64,000 nucleotides of DNA from Streptomyces halobius (GCF_023277745.1 NZ_CP086322.1:1178001-1242000); one strand, 5' to 3'. Shown: positions 1 through 9,049, counted from the stretch's first letter. Notes: a model not told the origin generated them from the letters alone. Made by a program: numbers and translations.

Positions 1-637
1 ATTTCTCGGCGCCGACGCAGTACGAGTAGGAGATCTCGGCTTCCTGGCCGGGGTAGAGAGGGAAGCGGCTCGTGGGGTTCTGGAACTGGAGCCACACCTC
101 CTTGAACGCGTCCCGGTCGTGTTTGACGGTCCAGCCCATCGGCTCGTCCGCGCAATGCGCCGTGAGCTGGAGCTCTTCCCAGGTCAGAGGGTTGCGGCGG
201 TAGAGGGCGTTGGACCGTTCCGGTTCGGAGGGGTATCGGTCGACGGCGATTCGTACGAGGTAGCGGGTGACGGGCTCGGTGCCGTTGTTGTGCAGGAGCC
301 TGCGCATGCTGAGGTGGAAGCGTCCGTCGTCGTAGCGGAGCGCCGCCTCGTCCTCCAGAACCAGCAGGCCAGTGCCGGACGGCGGGTCGTTCTGCTCGGC
401 CGCCTGCGGGGAAGCGTCGGTGCGCTGCCATGCCCGCCACAGTGCTCCGCCGGCGTCGAGTTCGGTGTCCGCCCGGCGGGCGAGCTGGGAGCTGCCGTGT
501 TCCCGGCCGGCCTCAAGGTGGCTCACGTACGAGGGGTCGATGTTCAGGCGCTGGGCGAGAGCTGCCTTCGACAGGCCCCGCACGCTGCGCCAGTGCGTGA
601 GTTCCGCAGCGAACGTCGCCCGCTCCTCCCTCTCCAA
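1..637 (-). CDS. XRE-family helix-turn-helix regulator, 5' part (runs off the left edge)
   Basis: Leftward frame open from about 637 to base 1, so the C-terminus lies outside the window. The N-terminal 70 residues form an XRE helix-turn-helix containing LSKAALAQRLNIDPSYVSHL. Behind it is the ALWRAW-type linker usual in Streptomyces XRE proteins, then a mostly beta region. An in-frame TGA near 675 with no ATG or GTG after it makes the TTG at 637 the likely start; GGAGAGG lies just upstream. It is divergent from the operon beginning at 908 and is a candidate regulator of it (inference). The family call is firm; the start is less so. Confidence 0.75.
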   Translation of the reverse strand, partial: MEREERATFAAELTHWRSVRGLSKAALAQRLNIDPSYVSHLEAGREHGSSQLARRADTELDAGGALWRAWQRTDASPQAAEQNDPPSGTGLLVLEDEAALRYDDGRFHLSMRRLLHNNGTEPVTRYLVRIAVDRYPSEPERSNALYRRNPLTWEELQLTAHCADEPMGWTVKHDRDAFKEVWLQFQNPTSRFPLYPGQEAEISYSYCVGAEK

Positions 638-907
638 GGTGGCTTTCCTCTCCGAGAGTTGCTGACGATCGTGAGTGAGCGCTCCTCATGGTCGCCTCAT
701 CCTGCCCGGTTGAAGCCCAATGGTGCTAGGCAGCGGCCCCGGCGAACCTCCAGGACGGCGTACTCGTCGTCCTCCAACCGTTGCCACGGCGACCTCATCC
801 GAAGTTCACGTTCCGTGTCACCACGAAGGATGCCCCGTGAAGGTGATCACCCGCTTGGTTCTGCAAACCAACAGGAGGCGCAGTGCCGCCGAGGGACAGA
901 GGCCCAC
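638..907. promoter_or_regulatory. Divergent intergenic region between the XRE gene and the 908 operon
   Basis: About 270 bases separate two divergent genes, so promoters for both must lie here. I see no strong -35/-10 pair. The rightward gene has AGAGG six bases before its ATG. Open frames crossing this stretch lack a start or coding character. Confidence 0.4.
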
Positions 908-2155
908 ATGAGCCCAAACAGTACCTATTGGATGAACTACGTCATTGGCATCGCACAAAGGGCGCCACAATCAGGTCGGCGGGTGGGCGTTGCGCTCGTT
1001 TCTGAGCACAACGAGTTGATTTGCTCCGCCTTCGAGGGCGAAGCACGCGGCGCATCCTGGTATCGCATTCTGCGGCGCAGGATGCAAGAACTCGGAGCCT
1101 TCAGCGCACACAGCGTATACCTGACGATCAACACCCTGTCCGCGGCCGGGTCGTTTGAGCTCGCCGAGCTCCTGAAGGAAGTGCGCATCGACAGGATCTA
1201 TATCGGTCTGCCAGACCCCGCGCTGATGAGTTACCTCGACGACGATCCCGTCACTGCACGAGGTCTCATACACCGCTTCCCCGACGATTTGCAGCGCCAG
1301 ATCCTCGAGCAGAACCGACACTTCTACGCAGCGAGCGAGCAAAATATCGAATGCAACCCCCACTACTCCGCACATCGCATCAGTGAAGCCGTCTCCACCC
1401 GGCTAAAGTCAAAGGGTTTCGCGCTTTCCAGGAGTGATGTCAATGCGAACAGGGGGAGGATCGCGCTCGCTTCTCTAATCTGCCAGAGATATGGGATCGA
1501 GTGCAAAGATGCTGACCGCGCCGTAAACGACGCACTGTCCGAAGCCTTTGACGCGAAGTACGGCACCTATGACTACGCGTACGACGCTCGTGCCGCCAAC
1601 TTGAAGTGGACCGACGACTTCATGTCGGTTTACAGGAGCTCGTCCACAAGGTCTCTGTCTACCGTTAACATCCTCAACGTCGGCGTCGGAGCCGGTTACG
1701 AAGCAGCAGCTTTGTTTTCAGATTGCCCGCAGATCACCTTCGTTGACATCGCGGAACGTGGACTTACGAATATAAGCGGTCGCATTCCCTCGTCGAGAAC
1801 CGTCGTCTCCAGCGCCGAAGACCTGTCTGCCCTACCGGAAAACAGTTACGATCTGTATGTCTCCTTGAGGACGTACAACTCGTCGTTCTTCGATACATCC
1901 GCAGCGGCGTCAGAGGCGCACAGAGTACTGAAACCCGGCTCGGTCATTATCGTCTCCGTAGCCAACGGATTTCTGTATACTCAGCGGGGCTGCGTTGCGC
2001 CAGGACTGATCATCCCCGGCACTGACTTCGTCGACCTCTATCGCGGGATGGACACAGCCAATCTGATTGGCGCGGAGCTCGACTGTGCCGGATTCAAAGA
2101 TATCCGAATGTTCCCAACAAGCACCGAGATCTACCTGTCAGCTGTCACCACCTAA
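908..2155 (+). CDS. Degenerate deaminase-like domain fused to a SAM-dependent methyltransferase
   Basis: 415 residues. The frame is open further upstream, but that part is out-of-frame sequence of the XRE gene; the ATG at 908 has an AGAGG site. Residues about 15-110 resemble the CDA/RibD deaminase fold, with the VGVALV strand, the YLTINTL strand and RIYIGLPDP near the end. The zinc ligands (HAE and PCxxC) are absent, so deaminase activity is unlikely. Residues about 250-400 are a class I methyltransferase: motif I is ILNVGVGAGYEAAA, followed by a VDIA acidic loop and HRVLKPG. It probably methylates a small molecule or nucleoside; the substrate is unknown. It is the first gene of a same-strand run with glycosidase-like and acyl-pathway genes. 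Methyltransferase confident, deaminase-like fold moderate. Confidence 0.7.
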   Translation: MSPNSTYWMNYVIGIAQRAPQSGRRVGVALVSEHNELICSAFEGEARGASWYRILRRRMQELGAFSAHSVYLTINTLSAAGSFELAELLKEVRIDRIYIGLPDPALMSYLDDDPVTARGLIHRFPDDLQRQILEQNRHFYAASEQNIECNPHYSAHRISEAVSTRLKSKGFALSRSDVNANRGRIALASLICQRYGIECKDADRAVNDALSEAFDAKYGTYDYAYDARAANLKWTDDFMSVYRSSSTRSLSTVNILNVGVGAGYEAAALFSDCPQITFVDIAERGLTNISGRIPSSRTVVSSAEDLSALPENSYDLYVSLRTYNSSFFDTSAAASEAHRVLKPGSVIIVSVANGFLYTQRGCVAPGLIIPGTDFVDLYRGMDTANLIGAELDCAGFKDIRMFPTSTEIYLSAVTT

Positions 2156-2283
2156 CGTTTCCACCGCCCCTCCAGCCGGCCACGTTCGCGACGTCCCATC
2201 AGTTCCGCGGGAAGGCTGAACCGCAGACAGCCGGGCGCGACCGAACTGTTCAGAGCGACCAGCGCGAAGGAAGGACTTCTGCC

Positions 2284-3000
2284 ATGACCGGGCGAACGAC
2301 TGTTGCCCATCGGATCCTGCAGTTCAACGAGGAACTTGCGGAAACGACGCTTGAACTGCCCCCCGGATTCACGGTCATCAACCCGTTCAACGGCCCCCAG
2401 AAGGAGCGTGTCCGCGAGGTCACGACGGCGTTCTACCACAAGTACTACGACGACGATAGGCCGCGCCGTCTGGTACTGGGCAGCTCGCCCGCCCGACGCG
2501 GAACGGCCGTGACCGGGGTCCCGTTCGAAGATGCCAAGCTCCTCGAAGACGAAACGGGAGTCGATGTCGACGGCTACGCGGTGAGCCGGCCTTCCGCCGA
2601 CTTTCTGCACGACGTCATCAGCCGCTACGGGGGCCGCGGCAAGTTCTATGCCGACTTCGTCATGAGCTTTGTGTGTCCCCTTGGCCTGGTGAGAACGAAC
2701 TCCAAGGGGAAAGAGGTCAACTGCAACTACTACGAGAACAAGAAGCTGCTGGAACTCCTGGGGTCTTTCCTCGTGGACGCCCTGAAACGCCAGCTGGCAT
2801 TCGGTGTTGACGCCTCGGTGTGCTACTGCATTGGCAGTGGCGAAAACTTCGCATACCTGACGAAGGTGAACGAGGGCCAGCGCTTCTTCCGAAGGATCGT
2901 GCCCTTGGAGCACCCGCGTTTCATCACTCAATACAACCGGGATAGAGAGGAAGAGTTTGCCGAGAAGTATCTCAGCGCCTTCCGTGGACAAGGTGATTAG
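2284..3000 (+). CDS. SMUG2-like uracil-DNA glycosylase superfamily protein
   Basis: 238 residues; ATG preceded by GAAGGAAGGA. The signature is that of the SMUG2/DUF4918 branch: NPF near residue 35, LGSSPARRGTAVTGVPF near 70-90 as the glycosylase motif 1 region, and a C-terminal block with GSGENFAYL and PLEHPRFITQY. Known members hydrolyse the N-glycosidic bond of damaged or deaminated bases in DNA. Its place between a methyltransferase and a deoxyribosyltransferase-like gene suggests a role on modified nucleosides, or self-protection of DNA; both are inference. Full length for the family. Confidence 0.75.
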   Translation: MTGRTTVAHRILQFNEELAETTLELPPGFTVINPFNGPQKERVREVTTAFYHKYYDDDRPRRLVLGSSPARRGTAVTGVPFEDAKLLEDETGVDVDGYAVSRPSADFLHDVISRYGGRGKFYADFVMSFVCPLGLVRTNSKGKEVNCNYYENKKLLELLGSFLVDALKRQLAFGVDASVCYCIGSGENFAYLTKVNEGQRFFRRIVPLEHPRFITQYNRDREEEFAEKYLSAFRGQGD

Positions 3001-3096
3001 TCGTTGCGTCGTCCGGAACGCTTGCCCACCTCTCAGCTGAATAGACGAAAGTCTTAGATCCGAACGCGCTGGAACGAGAAGAAGGAGAGCAGTACA

Positions 3097-3876
3097 TTGG
3101 CGGCAGAAGGCAGGCTCCTGGTCCACTTCAACCCGGAACGCGTGAGCGTCTACCGCTTCCAGGGCGGCGAGTTGAAACTACTCAAAAGGGAGCGGCTCGC
3201 GCTCGAAGGCAGCCGCGCGCACGAGGTGCTGGCAGAAAGGGTGGGCGAGTTCTGCGTCGGGCTCACGGAGTTCAGCGACGTCGTTGACAACAAGACCACG
3301 CGCCTGCACGCCACCGGGGTCTTTCAGCAGCTCCCGCAACCGGAAGCGGCCGCACTGGTCAACAGCCTCTATGTCGACACTGGCCTCTACTTCAACATAG
3401 TCGGGCCTGAGCTGGAGCAGTTCTACCTGGAAACAGGTATGGCCGCGTGCGGGTCGAACGACATGTTGGAGGGCCTGGCCCGTCGGGAATTCCGGAATGT
3501 TGTTGTCTGCGGCAGCTTCCAGCAGTCTCTGGGGTACATCGAGGACGTCATAGCCCGTCTGCGCGAAAGCGGTACCGCGGTGCTGAGCCCTCCTTCCACG
3601 AGGGTCAAGCCGGAGACCGTGGGTACCGACTTCATCCTCTTCGACTACCAGGATGTTCTGAAGAACGAACGCGATACGTGGCGGCACAAGTACGTGCACA
3701 TGGACGCGTTCAGGCAAGCCGACGCTGTTGTCGTATGCAACCCCGGCGGTCTCGTCGGAAACGGCACAATCTTCGAGCTCGGCTTCATGTCCGCGCTTTC
3801 CAAGAGGGTCATCTTCACGGAGGAGCCCCTGGGCGTTTCTGTCTTGTTCCCCTGTGAGGTCGGACTGGAAGCCTGA
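3097..3876 (+). CDS. Nucleoside 2-deoxyribosyltransferase-like protein with an extra N-terminal domain
   Basis: 259 residues from a TTG preceded by GAAGGAGA. Residues about 130-255 are the deoxyribosyltransferase/hydrolase fold. VVVCGSF is the first strand, ADAVVVCNPGG the central strand, and NGTIFELGFMSAL carries the likely catalytic Glu. Relatives cleave or swap bases on (deoxy)nucleosides or hydrolyse nucleotides such as CMP. Residues 1-110 are a separate domain with YVDTGLYFNI, faintly like the Ppx/GppA actin-like fold (low confidence). A second, short member of this superfamily lies at 9050-9439. Probably co-transcribed with the genes on either side. Confidence 0.65.
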   Translation: MAAEGRLLVHFNPERVSVYRFQGGELKLLKRERLALEGSRAHEVLAERVGEFCVGLTEFSDVVDNKTTRLHATGVFQQLPQPEAAALVNSLYVDTGLYFNIVGPELEQFYLETGMAACGSNDMLEGLARREFRNVVVCGSFQQSLGYIEDVIARLRESGTAVLSPPSTRVKPETVGTDFILFDYQDVLKNERDTWRHKYVHMDAFRQADAVVVCNPGGLVGNGTIFELGFMSALSKRVIFTEEPLGVSVLFPCEVGLEA

Positions 3877-4027
3877 GCACTCCCGCTGAGGGCTGCGGCA
3901 TCCCACCCCGTTCTTGCATCCACGACCGAAACCCAGCGACGTTTCGGCGAACAGGCACAGGCCGGGAGCAGGTCTCCGGCTCACTCTCGCTCTCTGTCTA
4001 ACCAGATCTCACTTCTCGGCTACGAAG

Positions 4028-5830
4028 ATGCGGAAAGGACCCCAGCCGGTGCGTGATGCAGAACCCATCGATACAGTCCTCGACAGGCTGCGAGAGATCG
4101 TGGCGTCTGTCCTCGAAGTCGAGAAGGAGGGCATCGAGTCCAGTGCCCTGTTCTACGAGGAACTCGGGATGAGCTCCCTGGAGAAGGTTGCGATCACGGT
4201 CGCGATCGAGCGCGAGTTCGGAGCCCTGGACGCCGAGGAAGCAGCAGCCCTCACCAACCTGGACGGCGCAGCGTCCGTACTCTGCGAGCGTGCGACAAGC
4301 CTCCGCGCGGTCGACCTGCTCGACCACCTGGTGGCGGGTCATGTCTCCGCCGGCCGGGGCGAAAGGATCAGCTACCTCGACCCTCAGGCCGGGGAGATCA
4401 CCTACGCCGCCCTCCTGGAGGCGGCACGTGGGTACGCGGGGGCCCTCAGGGCGGCAGGCGTGCCTGAGGGGGCCCGCGGCCTCCTGGTAGCCGATGACTC
4501 CGTGGCGACCGTCGTCGCCGTCCTCGGCCTGTGGTGGCACGGCTGTGTCCCCGTGGTGATCAGCCCGATGCTCACGGACGACGAAGTCCGCTACATCGCC
4601 GAGAACTGTGCCGCCGCGATGGTGCACCTTGACGCAGCCCCCGCGCGGCAGCGCGCCCTGGAGGAACTGTTCGGGACGACACCCCAGTTCGCCGGCGCGG
4701 ACGTCCTCGCCGCTCTGGCCACGGCCGAGCCCGGCCCCGCACGCTGCCCGCAGGACGCCGGGCCCCCGGCCGCCTGGAGTGCAGGGCGTGAGGCGCTCGT
4801 GCAGTACACCTCCGGAAGCACCGGCATGCCCAAGGGAGTCCGGCACTCGGCGGGAGCGATCGCGGCCATGGTCGACGGCATCGGCACCGTACTGGCGCTG
4901 ACTCCCGAGGACACCGTGCTCTCCAGCGCCCGGATGTCCTTCGGCTACGGATTCGGCAATTCCGTCCTGTGCCCTCTGGCGGCCGGCTCCCGCGTTGCGC
5001 TCATCAGCGGCACGGCCGACGTCTACTCACTCACCGCCGCTCTGCAACACCACCAACCCACCGTGCTGTTCTCCGTCCCACGGCTGTACGCCGCGCTACT
5101 CAACACATCCGAGACGGCGGCGGTCGACTCCGTGCGGCTGTGCGTGTCGGCGGGTGAGAATCTGCCCGCTCCGCTCAGCGAGCGGATCCGCACCGTCTTC
5201 CAGGCCGAGCTGCTCAACGGTCTCGGCGCCACCGAGGTGCTCTACACAGTCGTCGGCACCCCGCCGGGAAACGAGCGTCCGGGCACCTTCGGATTACCGC
5301 TGCCCGGGATAACCGCGACCATCCGCGCTGCGGACGGCACGCCCGTCGCCGATGGGGAGGAGGGCCGACTCCACATCGCCGGCCCGACCGTCGCCCTCGG
5401 CTACATCGGCCGCCCGGAGGCCGCAGCAGCCACCTTCGCCGACGGCGGCGCCTACACCGGCGACATGGTGCGCCGTGCGCCGGACGGCACGTTCACCCAT
5501 CTCTGCCGCGCCGATGACCTGCTCAACCTGGGCGGCTACAAGGTCGCGCCGGGTGAGATCGAGAACGTCATCCGCGGCGCTGATGGGGTCCAGGACTGCG
5601 CGGTGGTCGGCGGCCGCGATGCTGACGGCTTGGAGCAGGCCGTGGCGTACCTGGTGGCCCGGCCGGGACTCGACACGGCCGTGGTGCGGCGCGCGGTGAA
5701 CGCCGCGATCCGCAGCGGTCTCGCCGCCTACAAGCGGCCCGCCCGTCTGGAGTTCCGCGACGAGCTCCCCACCACGTCGACCGGCAAGCTGGCCGCCTTC
5801 AAGCTGCGGAAGGCGGCTACCCAACCGTGA
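4028..5830 (+). CDS. Acyl carrier protein-acyl-AMP ligase fusion
   Basis: 600 residues from ATG 4028; GTG 4049, preceded by AAAGGA at good spacing, is an equally likely start. Residues about 12-95 are an acyl carrier domain with ELGMSSLEK, whose Ser takes phosphopantetheine. Residues about 100-600 are an ANL-superfamily adenylating enzyme: P-loop YTSGSTGMPKGV, NGLGATEVLY, YTGDMV, then GYKVAPGEIEN and the C-terminal Lys in TSTGKLAAFK. It resembles benzoate/aryl-CoA ligases. The predicted job is to activate a carboxylic acid and load it on its own or a partner carrier. It overlaps the next gene by 4 bases. Substrate not predictable by eye. Confidence 0.88.
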   Translation: MRKGPQPVRDAEPIDTVLDRLREIVASVLEVEKEGIESSALFYEELGMSSLEKVAITVAIEREFGALDAEEAAALTNLDGAASVLCERATSLRAVDLLDHLVAGHVSAGRGERISYLDPQAGEITYAALLEAARGYAGALRAAGVPEGARGLLVADDSVATVVAVLGLWWHGCVPVVISPMLTDDEVRYIAENCAAAMVHLDAAPARQRALEELFGTTPQFAGADVLAALATAEPGPARCPQDAGPPAAWSAGREALVQYTSGSTGMPKGVRHSAGAIAAMVDGIGTVLALTPEDTVLSSARMSFGYGFGNSVLCPLAAGSRVALISGTADVYSLTAALQHHQPTVLFSVPRLYAALLNTSETAAVDSVRLCVSAGENLPAPLSERIRTVFQAELLNGLGATEVLYTVVGTPPGNERPGTFGLPLPGITATIRAADGTPVADGEEGRLHIAGPTVALGYIGRPEAAAATFADGGAYTGDMVRRAPDGTFTHLCRADDLLNLGGYKVAPGEIENVIRGADGVQDCAVVGGRDADGLEQAVAYLVARPGLDTAVVRRAVNAAIRSGLAAYKRPARLEFRDELPTTSTGKLAAFKLRKAATQP

Positions 5831-6963
5831 CCTGGGACATTACGGGCATGGCCGCCGTCGCCAACATCGGTGCCAGCCCCGAAGAGATATTTGCCGCGCT
5901 GTGCGCGGGCCAGGAGAGCCGTACGCCTCTGCGAGCATTCGACCGCGACCAGTACAGGGCGGCATATGCCTACGAGATCGACGACCGGCCCGAGGGCGGT
6001 GGCGACATCCCGCGGCGCGCCACCCGCTGGCTCACCACCGTGGTCCGTCAGGCAGTCGCTGACGCGGGCCTGGACGAGGACCTGTCCCAGGTACCCGTGC
6101 TCGTCGGGACCACCATGCGCGAGCAGCGCAGCCTCGAACTGTGGTGGCGTGATGACGCGGAAGTCGCCCTCGAAGACCTGTACTTCGGCACCGCTCTGCG
6201 GGCGGCCTTCGGAGCGTCCACCACGTACACCTTCGCCAACGCCTGCTCCGCCACGCTGTACGCGCTCGGCATGGCCACCGACATGATCGAGGCCGGCATG
6301 GCCGACACGGTCGTCGTCGCCGGCACCGACGCCGTGACCGAGAGCGGCTTCGGCATGCTCGACCGGGTGCAGAACGACATCCCCGACGCGCTGTGCCCTT
6401 TCGACGCTTCGCACAAGGGCATGCTGATGGGTGAGGGCGCGGCAGCCGTCGTCGTCCAGCGCGCCAGCACCGGGAGAGGGCTCGTGCACGCCCGGGTGCG
6501 CGGTGTGTCCATGAACTGCGACGCCCACCACGCCACCGCGCCCGACCCCGACGGCATCACCCGCGCGGTCCAGGACGCCTACCGCAGGGCCGCGGTACGG
6601 GCGCAGGACATCGACCTGGTGATGCTGCACGGCAGCGGCACCCCCCTCAACGACGCGACGGAGTCGAGCGTCCTGCACCGCATCTTCGACGGCTCCGGAC
6701 CCGGTCCGCGGATGACCGCCATCAAGGCGATGACCGGCCACACCCTGGGCGGTTCGGGACTGCTCAGCCTCGTGATGGCGGTGCTCGCCATGAAGGAAGG
6801 GACGGTACCTCCGGTCCTGGGACTCACCGACCCGATCCCCGAGGCCACGGGACTGGGCCTGGTGCAGGGCACCCCCGCAACCGGCGACCTGATCATCGCG
6901 CAAGTCGATGCCTTCGGCTTCGGAGGGATCAACGCCGTCGCGATCGTGGAGGCAGCCCGATGA
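5827..6963 (+). CDS. Beta-ketoacyl synthase with intact catalytic residues
   Basis: 378 residues; the GTG overlaps the ligase stop (GTGA), indicating translational coupling. It has the thiolase fold of FabF/KS-alpha proteins: active-site Cys in NACSATLYAL, first His in HGSGTPLND, second His in KAMTGHTLGGSG, and a C-terminal NAVAIVEA strand. It should therefore catalyse decarboxylative Claisen condensation. It is shorter than the usual 410-420 residues, with a compact N-terminus. With the next gene it forms a KS-partner pair like type II polyketide or aryl-polyene systems. No ketoreductase, dehydratase or acyltransferase is seen in the window. Confidence 0.88.
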   Translation: MTWDITGMAAVANIGASPEEIFAALCAGQESRTPLRAFDRDQYRAAYAYEIDDRPEGGGDIPRRATRWLTTVVRQAVADAGLDEDLSQVPVLVGTTMREQRSLELWWRDDAEVALEDLYFGTALRAAFGASTTYTFANACSATLYALGMATDMIEAGMADTVVVAGTDAVTESGFGMLDRVQNDIPDALCPFDASHKGMLMGEGAAAVVVQRASTGRGLVHARVRGVSMNCDAHHATAPDPDGITRAVQDAYRRAAVRAQDIDLVMLHGSGTPLNDATESSVLHRIFDGSGPGPRMTAIKAMTGHTLGGSGLLSLVMAVLAMKEGTVPPVLGLTDPIPEATGLGLVQGTPATGDLIIAQVDAFGFGGINAVAIVEAAR

Positions 6964-7931
6964 GCACGACGAGCACCGCGCACATGAGGAACCCGAACGT
7001 CCGGGAGGTCGCCGTCACGGGCATCGGGCTGGCGCTCCCAGGGGTCGCGACCTACGGCGACCTCCTCGGACCGCTGCCCGGCGAGGGCGGCTTCGACCCG
7101 GCAACCGGACTCAGCGGACGCGAGCTGCGCCACAAGGACCGCGCGTCCCGGCTCGCCCTGCGGGCCGCCGAGTTCGCCCTCCACGACGCGGGTCTGACCG
7201 ACGCCGACGCCACGTTCACGGGCGTGGCCGATGCGACCGCCGTCGTGGTCAGCACCAACTTCGGCAATGCGGACAGCATCTGCGAAGCCACCGACACCAT
7301 CGCCCGGGAAGGCGTCAGGGGCCTCAGCCCCTTGGGCCTGCCCCAGACCTCAAGCAACGTCATCGCCGGCTGGGTGGCCATCCGCTACGGGCTGCGCGGC
7401 CCCAACCTCACCATCTGCAACGGCACCACGAGCGGTCTGGACGCCCTCGCCTGGGCCCGCAACCTCATCGTGGCCGGGCGCGCCGAAGCAGCCGTCGTCG
7501 TCGGCGTCGAACCGGCCAACGAGGTGGCGACGAGGCTGCTCGGCGAGCAGTCAACCGACGCGGCGGTCGCGATCGTACTCGAGTCAGCGGACGCAGCCGC
7601 TTCCCGTGGCGCGCGGCCGCGCGCCACGATCGCCGGGTACGCACGGGCCCGGGACCTCGCTGCGGCGCTGACCTCCGCCGGAGTGACGGAGGAGAAGTCC
7701 GTCGGACTGTGGCTCGTCGACGAGGCGGGTGCCGACGCGTGCCAGCTGCTCGCAGCCACTCGCCAGATCGACCTGGAAGCCCAGCTGGGCCCGCTGTCCG
7801 GAGCGCTGGGCGTCCTGCAGTGCGCTGCCGCGGCTGCCCATCTGGAGAGCGACGCCACCACCGGGAACGTGCTCGCCACAGCTGGAGGCCCTCACCACGA
7901 CGCGGCAGCCGCTCTGCTGCTGACCCCTTGA
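6960..7931 (+). CDS. Cysteine-less ketosynthase-like partner (chain-length-factor-like)
   Basis: 323 residues; the ATG overlaps the KS stop (ATGA). Thiolase-fold features are VTGIGLALPG at the N-terminus and a conserved nucleophile-elbow region that reads CNGTTSGLDALAWA, where Thr sits at the catalytic Cys position. The two His motifs are also missing. This is the pattern of chain-length factors, which pair with an active KS without catalysing condensation. It is clearly shorter than canonical CLFs (about 400). It probably forms a heterodimer with the upstream KS (inference from gene order and coupling). Confidence 0.8.
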   Translation: MSTTSTAHMRNPNVREVAVTGIGLALPGVATYGDLLGPLPGEGGFDPATGLSGRELRHKDRASRLALRAAEFALHDAGLTDADATFTGVADATAVVVSTNFGNADSICEATDTIAREGVRGLSPLGLPQTSSNVIAGWVAIRYGLRGPNLTICNGTTSGLDALAWARNLIVAGRAEAAVVVGVEPANEVATRLLGEQSTDAAVAIVLESADAAASRGARPRATIAGYARARDLAAALTSAGVTEEKSVGLWLVDEAGADACQLLAATRQIDLEAQLGPLSGALGVLQCAAAAAHLESDATTGNVLATAGGPHHDAAAALLLTP

Positions 7932-7970
7932 CCGCAGTCGTCCATCCACGTAGGAGCCAGGGGAACACCA

Positions 7971-8972
7971 ATGACCACTGCGTCCGTGAACATCGAGGAG
8001 CTCCGCGCTCTGATAGCCGGAGCACTGGAGATCGAACCCGAGGAGGTCACCGACCAGGCGCACTTCACCGACGAACTCGAGATCGACTCGCTGCTGATGC
8101 TCGAGATCTCTACCCGCGTGGAGAACGCGTACAACGTCCCGGAGAACACCGTGGTCATCAGCGGTGCCAGGACCCTCGCCGAACTGCACGCCTTCGTCAT
8201 CTCGAAGCGCGTCGGAGAAACGTCGGCCGACCCGGTCATCCGCCCGAAGCCGCTGAGCGCCCCAGCGGCGCGCCTGTTCCTGTTCCACCACGCCGGCGGC
8301 TCACACCTGCTCTACCGAGGCTGGCCGGAACACTTCCCCCAGGACTGGGACCTCTGCCTCCTGGAGGCCCCCGGCCGCGGCCAGCTGCAGACACTCCCGC
8401 TGATCGACGACTGCGACCGGCTGGTCGACTACTTCCACAACGCCATCGCTCCCCTGCTCGACCGGCCCTTCGGGTTCTTCGGCCACAGCCTGGGCGCCCT
8501 CATCGCCTACCAGCTCACCCGCCGACTCCACCACGAGGGGAGCCCGCTCCCCACCTGGCTGGGTGTGTCCGCCTTCGGCGCCCCGCGAGTCGAGGCCGGC
8601 ACCGACGACCGCCCTCACCTGATGTCCGACGACGAACTGCGCAGCTGGCTGCGGAACATCGGCGGCAGCACACCGCAGCTCCTCGACAACGACGCCGTCT
8701 GGCCCACGTTCGCCCCTGTGTTTCGCAGCGACTTCAAACTCCTGGACACCTGGGCGCCTCCCCACGACCCCGAGCCGCTGCCCGTTCCGCTCTCGGTGTT
8801 CGGGGGCCGCCACGACAAGCTGACCGGCGAGGACCGCCTGCTCTCCTGGCAAGCGTTCACCACGCACTTCCGCGGACTCGAGAGGTACGAGGGCGACCAC
8901 TTCTACGTGATGGACCGCCGGCAGCCTCTCGCTGCCGCCATCACGGCCGCGATGCGTTCCGCCGCTGCATGA
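7971..8972 (+). CDS. Acyl carrier protein-thioesterase (type II-like) fusion
   Basis: 333 residues; ATG after TAGGAG, 39 bases past the KS partner. Residues 1-85 are a carrier domain with ELEIDSLLMLEI, Ser being the phosphopantetheine site. Residues about 100-330 are an alpha/beta-hydrolase thioesterase of the GrsT/RifR kind: FHHAGGS at the start, nucleophile in FGHSLGALIAYQ, Asp in GGRHDKL, His in EGDHFYVMD. It should release or edit the chain built by the KS pair. Together with 4028-5830, both ends of the pathway carry their own carrier domain, an unusual split. Last gene of the rightward run. Confidence 0.88.
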   Translation: MTTASVNIEELRALIAGALEIEPEEVTDQAHFTDELEIDSLLMLEISTRVENAYNVPENTVVISGARTLAELHAFVISKRVGETSADPVIRPKPLSAPAARLFLFHHAGGSHLLYRGWPEHFPQDWDLCLLEAPGRGQLQTLPLIDDCDRLVDYFHNAIAPLLDRPFGFFGHSLGALIAYQLTRRLHHEGSPLPTWLGVSAFGAPRVEAGTDDRPHLMSDDELRSWLRNIGGSTPQLLDNDAVWPTFAPVFRSDFKLLDTWAPPHDPEPLPVPLSVFGGRHDKLTGEDRLLSWQAFTTHFRGLERYEGDHFYVMDRRQPLAAAITAAMRSAAA

Positions 8973-9049
8973 GCTCCCTTTCACCACCACGCCACTCGCT
9001 GGGTGATCAATCCCAACGGGGTTCCCGCGGAGGGCGCGGCGGCGGGCCC

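Noticed and set aside
119..907. Rightward open frame continuing upstream of the methyltransferase gene
   Set aside because: It is the antisense of the XRE gene plus intergenic sequence, with no ribosome site at its start; ATG 908 has one.
2152..3126. Leftward frame of 324 codons
   Set aside because: Antisense of the glycosylase gene; no domain, and the opposite strand has clear motifs.
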